Part shown: positions 11,887-20,215 of the stretch, piece after piece
Layout: the number at the start of each line of letters is the position of its first letter
Numbering within the stretch: the stretch's first letter is position 1
DNA from: Thermoleophilia bacterium
GTDB taxonomy: Bacteria > Actinomycetota > Thermoleophilia > UBA2241
Direction of reading: 5' to 3'
Length of the DNA stretch: 64,000 nucleotides
Assembly (NCBI GenBank): GCA_041393415.1
Contig: JAWKKE010000001.1
Coordinates: forward strand, 62,001 to 126,000
The notes under the pieces: model-generated
The model's database searches: none
Told to the model about the DNA's origin: nothing
Seen by the model: the letters and a program-made list of their open reading frames with translations, nothing else
Made by a program: the position numbers and the translations under genes

Positions 11887-12858
11887 CTAATGCTCCTCTT
11901 CAAGTGCTCCACCGATGTAGATGGCGGAGAGAATGGCGAAGATGAACGCCTGGATGAAGGCGACGAAGACCTCGAACAAATAGAGCACGATCGAGGCGCC
12001 CTGGAGAGCGATCGACGTGGCCCAGAACGAGAAGACGACGGCCATCGCGTAGAAGACCGCGAAGATCGCGTGACCGGCGACGATATTGGCGAAGAGACGG
12101 ACAGCGAGCGAAAGAAGACGGAAGAGCTCGCTGATGAGGTGGAGCACAAAGAGCATCTGCCTCAAGACCGGCGGCGCGCTCGGGATGATCATGCCCTTGA
12201 AGTACCCGCCGGCCCCCTTGGCACGAATGCCGGCGTAGTGCGTGAGCACAAAGGTGCAGAGAGCGAGCATGACCGTCGCGTTGAGGTTCGCCGTGGCGCC
12301 GTAGAAGGCGAGGCCGTCGCGATGACCAAACGGCAGCGGAATGAGACCGATGAGGTTGGAGACGAAGATGAAGAAGAAGATGCTGCCGATGTAGGGGAAC
12401 CAGACGCCCTGCCCTTTGCGCATGACCGAGTTGACGATGCCCTGACGAGCAAGGTCGTAAAGACCCTCGAAGAACGCGAAACGGCGGCTCATCGGGTTCT
12501 TGAGATTGGCGTTGAGGATGATCGTGCCGACAATGATGACGGCCAGCGCCAGCCACAGGTAGATCACGGCCTTGGTGACCGAGAAGTCGAAGGGGCCCGC
12601 CCTGAACTCGAGCCAAGGAGCAAGCGGCGCCAACTGGAACTCGGCACCGACGTCGACACCTTCCTCGTGGCCGCCGGTCTCGCCGCTCTCGGCGTCGGCC
12701 GCCGCTGACTCACTGTTCGTGGTGGTGGCTTCGCTGGCGTACGCCGCGACCGGACCACTCGTGAACCAGTGCTGGCCGAGACTCGGCAGAGCCGCCAGTC
12801 CCATAACGGCGATGGCGACAACGACCACCAGCCCGATCAGCAGCTTGCCCTTCTTCAT
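11887..12858 (-). CDS. atpB: ATP synthase a subunit with long N-terminal extension
   Basis: A 323-residue stator a subunit that forms the ion half-channels. The essential arginine is Arg254 in LLSLAVRLFANIVAGH, and GLIPLPFG and the final membrane helices are typical. The first 75 residues are unusual: a signal-like hydrophobic helix (5-27), then a stretch rich in Ser, Ala, Glu and Asp before the family-typical part begins near 76. This could be an outer extension or a cleaved leader. The ATG at 12858 overlaps the stop of the AtpI-like gene. A longer upstream reading overlaps that gene and is rejected. Confidence 0.93.
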   Translation of the reverse strand: MKKGKLLIGLVVVVAIAVMGLAALPSLGQHWFTSGPVAAYASEATTTNSESAAADAESGETGGHEEGVDVGAEFQLAPLAPWLEFRAGPFDFSVTKAVIYLWLALAVIIVGTIILNANLKNPMSRRFAFFEGLYDLARQGIVNSVMRKGQGVWFPYIGSIFFFIFVSNLIGLIPLPFGHRDGLAFYGATANLNATVMLALCTFVLTHYAGIRAKGAGGYFKGMIIPSAPPVLRQMLFVLHLISELFRLLSLAVRLFANIVAGHAIFAVFYAMAVVFSFWATSIALQGASIVLYLFEVFVAFIQAFIFAILSAIYIGGALEEEH

Positions 12859-13256
12859 TGAGCTTTCACCGTCCCTACTGGCCCGCGGGCGAGCGGAAAG
12901 GTGGCAACACGCACGCCCAGATATACGGTCAACGACGCGACGAATGCGAGGATGCTCGTGGCCAGCGCTTCGCGCCAAGCGAAGGCGATCACCACGAGCA
13001 CGGCAACGACAACGGAGAGGCGAACAACGGAGCCCGCGACGCCGACGGCGACCGCGATGGTGGGCTTGACCCTGGCGCCGATGCGCATCGCGACAACGTC
13101 GAGAGCCCAGTAGAGGAGAACGAGAGCCGCGCCGGCCGCTGCCGCCCAAGCGGAATGACCCAGGAGGGAAGCCACGACCGCGCACACGGGAACCATCGCG
13201 CAAAGCACGATCGGCGCAATGAGCGGCGTACGAATGAGAGCCCTCCCTGTTTGCAT
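12855..13256 (-). CDS. AtpI-like small membrane protein
   Basis: A 133-residue protein with four hydrophobic helices and short loops. Its place just before atpB, with a 4-bp overlap, matches the ATP synthase protein I (AtpI/UncI-like) family, thought to help assemble the c-ring or carry ions. Sequence identity in this family is low, so the call rests mainly on position, size and topology. The second small gene at 13258 ends two bases upstream. Confidence 0.65.
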   Translation of the reverse strand: MQTGRALIRTPLIAPIVLCAMVPVCAVVASLLGHSAWAAAAGAALVLLYWALDVVAMRIGARVKPTIAVAVGVAGSVVRLSVVVAVLVVIAFAWREALATSILAFVASLTVYLGVRVATFPLARGPVGTVKAQ

Positions 13257-13257
13257 C

Positions 13258-13476
13258 CTACTTCGTCTCTAGATAGATCGCGTAGAGCGCCAACGCGAAT
13301 CCAGCAAACACGCCAATCACCGACATCCAAGGAAGGGTATCGAGAAGCCAGTCGATCCCGGCACCAATGCCGAGACCTGTGACGATGCCCCCCAGCACCA
13401 TAAACGCGACCGTCTCGGCCGACGTAGGTGGCCGGCGACGGCCGCTCTGATTACCCTCCGGGCGATCTGGGGTCAC
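13258..13476 (-). CDS. AtpZ/AtpI-family small protein
   Basis: A 72-residue protein with a basic, polar N-terminus and two membrane helices. The core ETVAFMVLGGIVTGLGIGAG, followed by a short polar turn and WMSVIGVFAGFALALYAIY, fits the 'F0F1-ATPase subunit, putative' (AtpZ) family found ahead of atpB. It may form a unit with the next gene to aid assembly or magnesium supply of the ATP synthase; this is family knowledge, not shown here. Confidence 0.75.
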   Translation of the reverse strand: MTPDRPEGNQSGRRRPPTSAETVAFMVLGGIVTGLGIGAGIDWLLDTLPWMSVIGVFAGFALALYAIYLETK

Positions 13477-13514
13477 ACTATACCTTCCGTCGAAAACGCA
13501 AGCAACACTGTATG

Positions 13515-13549
13515 GCGGCGCCGACGGGCGCAGCGCATCGGCGCCGCCG
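13515..13549 (-). terminator. Strong GC hairpin after the WecA-like gene
   Basis: An 11-bp inverted repeat (GGCGGCGCCGA with TCGGCGCCGCC) lies in the 100-bp gap between the WecA-like gene and the atpZ-like gene. There is no T-run on either side, so it may pause or process transcripts rather than end them. Confidence 0.35.
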
Positions 13550-13575
13550 GCGCAAGTTGTCGCGGCCGGCCGCCA

Positions 13576-14733
13576 TCACGACGGCGGCCCCGAGCCGGCA
13601 TCGCCGGGAGATCCCGAGTCGCCGGCGATGCCGCCATTGCCCGAGTCGGGACCGCCTTGCGAGCCGCCGGGGCGCCCGTCGGCGCGGCTCCGGCGCGAAC
13701 GGTAGCGACTCAGAAGCTTTGCCATGTACGCGGTCGCGACCGCCGCGGCGACACCGAGGATCGCCGTTGCGACGTCGTTGCCGCGCTGCCAGGCGATCGC
13801 CAGGCCGCTCAGCAACACGCACCACGAATAGAGCAGGAGCACGCTCTTGCGTTGCGAGAAGCCGTGCACGAGCACGAGGTCATGGTGAACATGATCCTGG
13901 CCGGGCGAGTAGAACGGCACGCCCCGCCGCCAGCGACGCCAGACGATGAGCGATAGGTCGATGAAGGGCACGCCGAGCACGAGCAGCGGCAGCACGAGCG
14001 CGACCGCGGCCGTGCCCTTCATCACCGACTCGATGCTCACACAGGCGAGGACGAAGCCGAGCAGCATCGACCCGGCGTCGCCCATGAAGATGCTCGCCGG
14101 GTGGAAGTTGAAGCGCAGGAAGGCGAAGGTCGCGCCGGCGAGGATCGCGGCGACGATCGCCATGGAGGGGAAGTTCGTGCTCATGGCGATGATCGCGAAC
14201 GTGATGGCGGAGATGCCGCAGACGCCGGCGGCGAGCCCGTCTAAGCCATCGATGAAGTTGACCATGTTGATGATCATCGCCATCCAGAACGCGGTGAACA
14301 GGATCGAGATGATCGTCGGGAAGTAGATCAGCGTGTGGGTGAAGGGTACGCCGATACGCGTCACGCTGATGTCGAAGTAGATCGCCACGCCGATCGCCAG
14401 AAGCTGACCGATGAACTTGACGATGGGCTCGAGCTCGTAGAGATCGTCGAACAGACCCAGCGCGACGACGATGGTGGCGCCGCCGATGATGCCCCAGACG
14501 GGGCGATCGACCCTGACGAGAAGCATGACGGCGATGAGCCAGCCGATGTACATGCCGAGACCGCCGAGCAAAGGCGTCGCCATTTCGTGCATGCGCCGCT
14601 CGTCGCTCGGCGTATCGACGACGCCGGTGCGCCGCGCCAGGCGGCCCATGAGCGGCGTCAGAATGTAGACGATGACGGCGGCGATCAGGAACCCCAGAGC
14701 GGCAGTGCGTTCTGGGGTCGACAGACTGAACAC
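13576..14733 (-). CDS. WecA/MraY-type undecaprenyl-phosphate sugar-1-phosphate transferase
   Basis: A 385-residue polytopic protein with about 10-11 membrane helices. It transfers a sugar-1-phosphate from a UDP-sugar to undecaprenyl phosphate, starting a wall polymer. Diagnostic motifs are the Asp pair in GLFDDLYEL (96-97), NFIDGLDGLAAG (159-170), FHPASIFMGDAGS (about 213-225) and the GQDHVHHDL loop, with its His cluster, that WecA-type enzymes use for the UDP-sugar. The C-terminal 50 residues are a Gly/Ser/Asp-rich tail of unknown role. The WecA or TagO subgroup is likelier than true MraY because there is no mur cluster here and an LCP gene lies further down the run. The start is GTG at 14733. 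Confidence 0.88.
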   Translation of the reverse strand: MFSLSTPERTAALGFLIAAVIVYILTPLMGRLARRTGVVDTPSDERRMHEMATPLLGGLGMYIGWLIAVMLLVRVDRPVWGIIGGATIVVALGLFDDLYELEPIVKFIGQLLAIGVAIYFDISVTRIGVPFTHTLIYFPTIISILFTAFWMAMIINMVNFIDGLDGLAAGVCGISAITFAIIAMSTNFPSMAIVAAILAGATFAFLRFNFHPASIFMGDAGSMLLGFVLACVSIESVMKGTAAVALVLPLLVLGVPFIDLSLIVWRRWRRGVPFYSPGQDHVHHDLVLVHGFSQRKSVLLLYSWCVLLSGLAIAWQRGNDVATAILGVAAAVATAYMAKLLSRYRSRRSRADGRPGGSQGGPDSGNGGIAGDSGSPGDAGSGPPS

Positions 14734-14738
14734 ACCGC

Positions 14739-15233
14739 CTATGGTTGATCCTCCTGCTGCAAACGCACGCCGGCCTCCTCGAGCAACGTCAGAGACAGCT
14801 CGTCAGGGTACCCGTCGATCCAGTGGATCTCTTTGACGCCACAGTTGATGAGCATCTTCGCACAGAGGATGCATGGCTGGTGCGTGCAGTACAAGGTGGC
14901 GCCGTCGATGCCCACGCCGTGAACCGCCGCCTGAATGATGGCGTTCTGCTCGGCGTGGATGGCGCGGCAAAGTTCGTGCCGCTCGCCGGAGGGCACGCCG
15001 AGCTGCTCCCGGAGGCAGCCGATGTCGAGGCAGTGCTCGACACCCTTGGGGGCGCCGTTGTAACCAGTCGCGAGAACACGTTTGTCGCGCACGAGCACGG
15101 CGCCCACCTGGCGGCGTCGACACGTAGAGCGCGTGGAGGCTTGCCGGGCCAGGCCGAGGAAGTACTCACGCCAGCTCGGCCTGGTGTCGCCGACCTCAGC
15201 GGCGGCGCCCGCCCTGTCGGCGGGCCGGCTCAT
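14739..15233 (-). CDS. dCMP deaminase, ComEB family
   Basis: A 164-residue zinc-dependent deaminase that converts dCMP to dUMP for thymidylate supply. The zinc and proton-shuttle site is HAEQNA (His93, Glu95), with PCILC giving Cys121 and Cys124. The extra Cys/His set near 67-85 (HCLDIGC and ERHELC) matches the second zinc site of the ComEB/dCMP deaminase branch. It overlaps the glyA stop by 4 bp and is followed closely by the WecA-like gene. Confidence 0.9.
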   Translation of the reverse strand: MSRPADRAGAAAEVGDTRPSWREYFLGLARQASTRSTCRRRQVGAVLVRDKRVLATGYNGAPKGVEHCLDIGCLREQLGVPSGERHELCRAIHAEQNAIIQAAVHGVGIDGATLYCTHQPCILCAKMLINCGVKEIHWIDGYPDELSLTLLEEAGVRLQQEDQP

Positions 15234-16498
15234 AGAAACTCGTACAGCGGGAAGCGATCGAGGAGCTCGACCACCTCACGACGGATCTCGTCGAGCGCCG
15301 AGTCGTCGTCGCAGTGCTCGATGGCACGCAGCATGAGCTCGCCGGTTGTGCGCATGTCGGCCTCCATGAAGCCGCGCGTCGTGACCGCCGGCGAACCCAC
15401 GCGCAGGCCGCTGGCGACGTTGAAGGAACTCGATTCGAAAGGCACAACATTGCGATTTGCGGTGATGTTGACGCGCTCGAGCAGGTCTTGACACTGCAGG
15501 CCGTTGAGCCCCGTGCTGCGCAGATCGACAAGCGCGAGATGCACGTCGGTGCCGCCGGAGACGAGACGCAGACCGCCTGCGGAGAGCGTCTCGGCGAGCA
15601 CGGCGCAGTTCGTGACGATCTGTTGCTGCAGCCGCCGGAACTCCTCGCTGGCGGCGATGTTGAGACACACCGCCTTGGCGGCGATCACGTGCATCAGCGG
15701 GCCGCCCTGCATGCCCGGGAAGACGGCGCGATCGATGGCCTTGCCGAACTCCTCACGACACATGATGAGGCCGGCGCGCGGCCCGGTGAGCGTCTTGTGC
15801 GTCGTGCTGGTGACGACATCGCAGTAAGGAATAGGGCTGGGATGCACACCGGCGGCGATGAGACCGGCGATGTGCGCGATGTCGGCCATCAGCAGCGCCC
15901 CCACCTCGTCGGCGATCTCACGGAAGAGAGCGAAGTCGACGATACGCGGATACGAGCTGTAGCCGCAGATGATGAGCTTGGGACGATGTTTGCGGGCGAG
16001 CGCACGGACCTCGTCGAAGTCGATGGTCTCCGTGTCGGGGCGCACGTGGTACGGAACGACGTTGTACGTGCGCCCTGAGTAGTTGATGTTGAGGCCGTGC
16101 GTGAGGTGGCCGCCGTGCGTGAGATGCATGGCCATCAGTGTGTCGCCAGGCTCGAGCAAGGCGAAGAGCGCCGCCAGATTGGCCGACGAGCCAGAGTGCG
16201 GCTGCACGTTGACATGCTCGGCGCCGAACAGGCTCTTGCAGCGATCGATGGCGAGCTGCTCGACTTCGTCGACGATCTCGCACCCACCGTAGTATCGCGC
16301 CCCGGGAAGACCCTCGGCGTACTTGTTGGTGAGCACGGAGCCCGTTGCCTCGAGCACTGCGCGACTGGCGAAGTTCTCGCTGGCGATGAGCTCCAGCGTC
16401 TCCTGCTGACGAATGAGCTCGCGCCGCAGCAGATCGTTGAGCTCGGGGTCGAGATGGTAGAGCGGCTCGCGCCGCCACTCGCGACCGACTGGGCTCAC
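15230..16498 (-). CDS. glyA: Serine hydroxymethyltransferase
   Basis: A 422-residue PLP enzyme that interconverts serine and glycine with tetrahydrofolate, the main entry of one-carbon units. The PLP lysine is Lys235 in VVTSTTHKTLTGPRAG. LELIASENFAS, NKYAEGLPGARYYGG and NVQPHSGSSANLA are family signatures. The GTG start at 16498 overlaps the rpiB stop (GTGA); the longer upstream reading runs over rpiB in another frame and is rejected. Confidence 0.97.
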   Translation of the reverse strand: MSPVGREWRREPLYHLDPELNDLLRRELIRQQETLELIASENFASRAVLEATGSVLTNKYAEGLPGARYYGGCEIVDEVEQLAIDRCKSLFGAEHVNVQPHSGSSANLAALFALLEPGDTLMAMHLTHGGHLTHGLNINYSGRTYNVVPYHVRPDTETIDFDEVRALARKHRPKLIICGYSSYPRIVDFALFREIADEVGALLMADIAHIAGLIAAGVHPSPIPYCDVVTSTTHKTLTGPRAGLIMCREEFGKAIDRAVFPGMQGGPLMHVIAAKAVCLNIAASEEFRRLQQQIVTNCAVLAETLSAGGLRLVSGGTDVHLALVDLRSTGLNGLQCQDLLERVNITANRNVVPFESSSFNVASGLRVGSPAVTTRGFMEADMRTTGELMLRAIEHCDDDSALDEIRREVVELLDRFPLYEFL

Positions 16499-16947
16499 TG
16501 CGTTCCTCCCTCTTCTTCGGCGTCGATGAGATCGATACGGTGTTGGTGCCGACCACCCTCGAACGCCGTCGTCATCCATACCTCCGTGATCGCCCACGCT
16601 TCGTCTTCGCTGAGCACTCGTCCAGCCAGACAGAGAACGTTGGCGTCGTTGTGGCGCCGTGCCATGTGCGCCATGTGCGGCGTGGCGCAGACGGCCGCAC
16701 GCACGCCCTTGTGCCGGTTCGCGGCCATGCACATGCCGATGCCGGTACCGCAGACGAGGAGCCCGCGGTCGGCCTCGCCGCTGGCGACCATCTCGGCCAC
16801 CGCGTGCGCATACGTGGGATAGTCGACCGGCGCGTCGCCGGAGTCTGGACCGAGGTCGACGACCTCATGCCCGAGAGAGCGGAGGCGACGCACGACGGAT
16901 TTCTTGACCACGAACCCGGCGTGGTCGGCACCGGCAGCGATCTTCAC
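16495..16947 (-). CDS. rpiB: Ribose-5-phosphate isomerase B
   Basis: A 150-residue enzyme of the pentose phosphate pathway that interconverts ribose-5-P and ribulose-5-P. ADHAGF near the start, the phosphate-binding loop VCGTGIGMCMAANR with the active-site Cys, and AAVCATPHMAHMARRHNDANV are all conserved. It heads the long minus-strand run towards the atp genes, with a candidate promoter inside the end of the PhzF-like gene. Confidence 0.95.
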   Translation of the reverse strand: MKIAAGADHAGFVVKKSVVRRLRSLGHEVVDLGPDSGDAPVDYPTYAHAVAEMVASGEADRGLLVCGTGIGMCMAANRHKGVRAAVCATPHMAHMARRHNDANVLCLAGRVLSEDEAWAITEVWMTTAFEGGRHQHRIDLIDAEEEGGTQ

Positions 16948-16986
16948 GGTTGGCTCCCCTTGCGCTCGAGTTTCGGTCGGGGGCCG

Positions 16987-16995
16987 ATTCTATCA
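16987..16995 (-). promoter_or_regulatory. Candidate extended -10 for the rpiB-glyA-atp run
   Basis: On the minus strand TGATAGAAT forms an extended -10 (TGn plus TAGAAT) about 40 nt upstream of the rpiB start. No good -35 is seen. The same TAGAAT hexamer occurs upstream of dnaE. Confidence 0.35.
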
Positions 16996-17985
16996 GTCCG
17001 CGAGGTAGACCTCGCCCCGCGCCACGAGATGCACGGAACCGCCGACGGTGACGTCCGTGATGGCGAGATCGTGAGCCGTCGCGGCGGCGGCCGTCGGTGT
17101 CGCGGCGGAGGGCGCGACGGCGGGCGGCATCGCGACGGCGGGCGGCATCGCGACGGCGGAGACGTCTGAACCGGCCACAACCGCGACCTGCAGGTAGCTC
17201 GGCCGGTCGATGCGCAGCCCTTGGGCGACGACGCGCACCTCGCCGGGTGCCAGCAGACCGGCCTGCGCCAGAAACGCGGCCAGCGGACCGGCGGCGCTAC
17301 CGGTGGCGGGGTCCTCGGCGATGCCGGCCAGGGGCGCGTAGCAGCGCGCCTCCAGCCAGGGCGTGGGCCGCCCGGTGAACGCGAAGGCGTACAGCTCGGC
17401 GTACGTCGTCTCGAAGACCGGCAGCAAGGCCAGGTCGACGGCGGCGCGCGCCAGCGCCTCGACCGACGCCAGCGGCACGATCGCGTAGGTGAGGCCCGTG
17501 CCGACGCACGTCGGCGCCAGCCACGGATGCAGGTCGGCGGCCGCGAGACGCAGCACCGCGGCCGCCTCGTCGCGCGGGATCGTGGCGCCGAAGCTCGGCT
17601 CCCCCTGATGAACCGTGGCGCCGACCGGATGGCCGTGGCGTACCCACACGTCCACGGGAGTGAGCCCCACACCCAGTTCGAGCACCACGCGAGTGATCGG
17701 CTCGACGGCCGGGACAACGCCCAGACGCACAAGCTCACAGGCGGTGCCGACGCTGGGGTGACCGGCAAAGGGGAGCTCGACGGCGGGCGTGAAGATGCGC
17801 ACGCGAGCACTCCCGCCGGCCACCGGCATCGAGACGAACGTCGTCTCCGAGAAGTTCATCTCGCGCGCCAGCGCCTGCATCTCGACGTCGGCAAGACCGT
17901 CGGCCTCGAAGAACACCGCCAGCTGATTGCCCGCCAGGGCCTGCTCGGCGAACACATCCACCTGATGGAAGGCGAGGGTCCTCAC
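16993..17985 (-). CDS. PhzF-family isomerase/epimerase-like protein
   Basis: A 330-residue protein of the PhzF fold (two halves related to diaminopimelate epimerase). VDVFAEQALAGNQLAVF, the catalytic Glu47 in NFSETTFV, PFAGHPSVGTA and the second-half signature EDPATGSAAGPLAAFL are present. Most members have unknown substrates. Near the C-terminus a low-complexity Ala/Pro/Met/Thr segment, coded by an 18-bp tandem repeat, is inserted before the last strand. The start overlaps the sua5 stop by 4 bp. Confidence 0.85.
   Translation of the reverse strand: MRTLAFHQVDVFAEQALAGNQLAVFFEADGLADVEMQALAREMNFSETTFVSMPVAGGSARVRIFTPAVELPFAGHPSVGTACELVRLGVVPAVEPITRVVLELGVGLTPVDVWVRHGHPVGATVHQGEPSFGATIPRDEAAAVLRLAAADLHPWLAPTCVGTGLTYAIVPLASVEALARAAVDLALLPVFETTYAELYAFAFTGRPTPWLEARCYAPLAGIAEDPATGSAAGPLAAFLAQAGLLAPGEVRVVAQGLRIDRPSYLQVAVVAGSDVSAVAMPPAVAMPPAVAPSAATPTAAAATAHDLAITDVTVGGSVHLVARGEVYLAD
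17113..17160. repeat. 18-bp in-frame tandem repeat in the PhzF-like gene
   Basis: CGCGACGGCGGGCGGCAT occurs twice in a row (17113-17130, 17131-17148), followed by two thirds of a third copy. It encodes repeated Ala-Met-Pro-Pro-Ala-Val units, and its length keeps the frame. Confidence 0.85.
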
Positions 17986-18650
17986 GGCGTCGCCCCCAAG
18001 TCCTCAGTGGAGGCGACCGCCGCGAGCTCGGCCGCGATGGCCCCCTCTGCGGCGGCACCGGCGCGCAGCACCCGCCAAGCGCCGGTATCGGCGAATTCCG
18101 AGAGGTCGAGCACCGTGGAGGCGACGCCGCTCACCGGCCCGGCGTCGAGCGCCACTTCGCAGGTGGCGAGCAGCGTCGCATCAACCGCGTCCAGCGACGC
18201 CGGCGCGACACCGCCGCTGGGATTGGCGCTCGAGGCGAGCAGCGGGAAGTCGAGCCGCGAGAGGCACCGCGCCGGCGGCGGCCAGGCGGGCACACGCACG
18301 CCCAGCGTGGCCGCCGGGGTCGGGATCGTCCACCCGGGCGGATACGGAATCACCAGCGTCAACGGCCCGGGCAGAAGCGCGCGGCAGGCGGCGAGCAGCG
18401 GTGACGCCATGGGCACCAGCGTCTCGAGCAAAGCGACGGACGGGAAGACGACCTGGAGCGGCTTGCCGAGATCGCGGCCCTTGGCGTTCACCAACGCCGC
18501 GGCGACCTCCGCCGTGCACGCCCCACCGACGCCGTACACCGTGTCGGTGGGAAAGCAGACGAGGCGCGCGGCACGCAATCGCGCTACCAGCGCCGCGCAA
18601 CCCGAATCGTCGAGGCGGGCGAGATCGATGCGTTCGGCGACGGCGTTCAC
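17982..18650 (-). CDS. Threonylcarbamoyl-AMP synthase, Sua5/YrdC family
   Basis: A 222-residue enzyme that makes threonylcarbamoyl-adenylate from threonine, bicarbonate and ATP for the t6A modification of tRNA. VCFPTDTVYGVGG, the KGRDLGKPLQVV nucleotide loop, LPGPLTLVI and SSANPSGG are the YrdC signatures. It is the short form without the extra Sua5 domain. The GTG start at 18650 lies 7 bp after the hisF stop; a longer reading over hisF is rejected. Confidence 0.92.
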   Translation of the reverse strand: MNAVAERIDLARLDDSGCAALVARLRAARLVCFPTDTVYGVGGACTAEVAAALVNAKGRDLGKPLQVVFPSVALLETLVPMASPLLAACRALLPGPLTLVIPYPPGWTIPTPAATLGVRVPAWPPPARCLSRLDFPLLASSANPSGGVAPASLDAVDATLLATCEVALDAGPVSGVASTVLDLSEFADTGAWRVLRAGAAAEGAIAAELAAVASTEDLGATP

Positions 18651-18657
18651 CGTCGAT

Positions 18658-19458
18658 CTACTCCGCCGGCAGGTCTTCGTCGAGCGGCTGCCGCACGGGG
18701 ATGCCGCGGGCCGCCAGGTACGCCTTGGTCTCGGCCAGCGAGTACGTGCCGTAGTGGAAGATGCTGGCCGCGAGCACGGCGTCGGCCTCGCCCTCGAGCA
18801 GCCCCTGAGCGAGATGCTCCAGGTTGCCGACACCGCCGGAGGCGATGACGGGAACATCGACGGCCCGTGCTACGGCGCGCGTGAGCGCCAGATCGTAGCC
18901 GTCCAGCGTGCCGTCGCGGTCCATGCTCGTGAGCATGAACTCGCCGGCGCCCAACTCGGCCGCCCGCGCCGCCCACGCGACGGCATCGATGCCGGTGCCG
19001 GTGCGCCCGCCGTGGGTGTAGACCTCCCAGCGCAGCGGGCGCCCCTCCTCCCCGCTCCCGGGCACCCGCTTGGCATCGATGGCGACGACGATGCACTGCG
19101 CTCCGAAGCGCTCCGAGCAGCGCCGAATGAGCGCGGGATCCTGTACGGCGGCGGTGTTCATGGTCACCTTGTCGGCGCCGGCGGCGAGAATGAGACGCAC
19201 GTCGTCGACGCTGTTGAGGCCGCCGCCGATGGTAAATGGAATGAAGACCTGTTCCGCGCAGCGCGCCGCCAGCGCGGCGATGATCTCGCGGCGCTCGTGG
19301 GACGCCGTGATGTCGAGGAAGACGAGCTCATCGGCGCCCTCGGCGTCGTAGCGCGCCGCGAGCTCAACGGGGTCGCCGGCGTCGCGCAGACCGACGAAGT
19401 TGACGCCTTTGACTACCCGTCCGTCGCGCACGTCGAGGCACGGGATGACGCGCTTCAT
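18658..19458 (-). CDS. hisF: Imidazole glycerol phosphate synthase, cyclase subunit
   Basis: A 266-residue TIM barrel that uses ammonia from HisH to form imidazole glycerol phosphate and AICAR. The catalytic aspartates sit in VIPCLDVRDGRVVKG and TSMDRDGTLDGYDL; FIPFTIGGGLNSVDD and VIASGGVGNLEHL form the phosphate sites. The ATG at 19458 is the family-typical start. It is the last his gene in this cluster. Confidence 0.96.
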   Translation of the reverse strand: MKRVIPCLDVRDGRVVKGVNFVGLRDAGDPVELAARYDAEGADELVFLDITASHERREIIAALAARCAEQVFIPFTIGGGLNSVDDVRLILAAGADKVTMNTAAVQDPALIRRCSERFGAQCIVVAIDAKRVPGSGEEGRPLRWEVYTHGGRTGTGIDAVAWAARAAELGAGEFMLTSMDRDGTLDGYDLALTRAVARAVDVPVIASGGVGNLEHLAQGLLEGEADAVLAASIFHYGTYSLAETKAYLAARGIPVRQPLDEDLPAE

Positions 19459-19489
19459 GTGCACGGCTCGGGCCCCTTCGCGGCCTTGA

Positions 19490-20215
19490 CTAGTGCTCGA
19501 AGACGGCGCGCGCTTCGGCCACCGTGAACGAGTCTTCGTAGAGGGCGCGCCCGACGATGACGCCGACGACGTTGGGCGTCTGCAGCCGCGCCAGCTTCTT
19601 GAGATCGTCGAGCCAACTGATGCCGCCGGAGAGAATGTACTCCAGCGACGTCTGCGCCGCCAGGTCCTCGAGACCCGCGAAATCCGGCCCGCGCAACATG
19701 CCGTCGCGATTGACGTCGGTGTAGACGACACGCCGCACGCCATACGTCTCGAGCGCCTTCACGAACGTAAGCGCCGGCATCTGCGAACGCTGCTGCCAGC
19801 CGTGAGTGGCGACCATGCCGCCGCTGCAGTCGACGCCCACCACGAGGCGATCACCGAGCCAGTCGAGAGCTTGATCGAGAAGGTCGGTGGACGTCATCGC
19901 CGCCGTACCCATGACCACCCAGTGCACGCCGATGCCGGCCATATAGGCAAGACTCTTGGCGCTGCGCACGCCGCCACCGTACTGCACCGGGATCTTGACC
20001 GCATTGACGATCTTCTCGACGACGCCGACGTTGACCATCTCGCCGGTGCGCGCCGCATCGAGGTCGACGAGGTGCAGCGCCTCGGCGCCCTCCGCCTCCC
20101 ACTGCAGCGCCAGTTCCAGCGGGTTGTCGCCGAAGACGGTGGCGTCGTTGAAGTCGCCCCGCCGCAGACGCACAGCCTTGCCGCCCTGAATATCGACCGC
20201 CGGAAACACGATCAC
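19490..20215 (-). CDS. hisA: ProFAR isomerase (HisA, possibly PriA-like)
   Basis: A 241-residue TIM barrel for the Amadori rearrangement of ProFAR to PRFAR. Catalytic Asp8 lies in VFPAVDIQGGKAVRL, and the second Asp in YTDVNRDGMLRGPD. In many actinobacteria this enzyme (PriA) also serves TrpF; I cannot tell from this window because no trp genes are present. The GTG start overlaps the hisH stop (GTGA). Confidence 0.94.
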   Translation of the reverse strand: MIVFPAVDIQGGKAVRLRRGDFNDATVFGDNPLELALQWEAEGAEALHLVDLDAARTGEMVNVGVVEKIVNAVKIPVQYGGGVRSAKSLAYMAGIGVHWVVMGTAAMTSTDLLDQALDWLGDRLVVGVDCSGGMVATHGWQQRSQMPALTFVKALETYGVRRVVYTDVNRDGMLRGPDFAGLEDLAAQTSLEYILSGGISWLDDLKKLARLQTPNVVGVIVGRALYEDSFTVAEARAVFEH

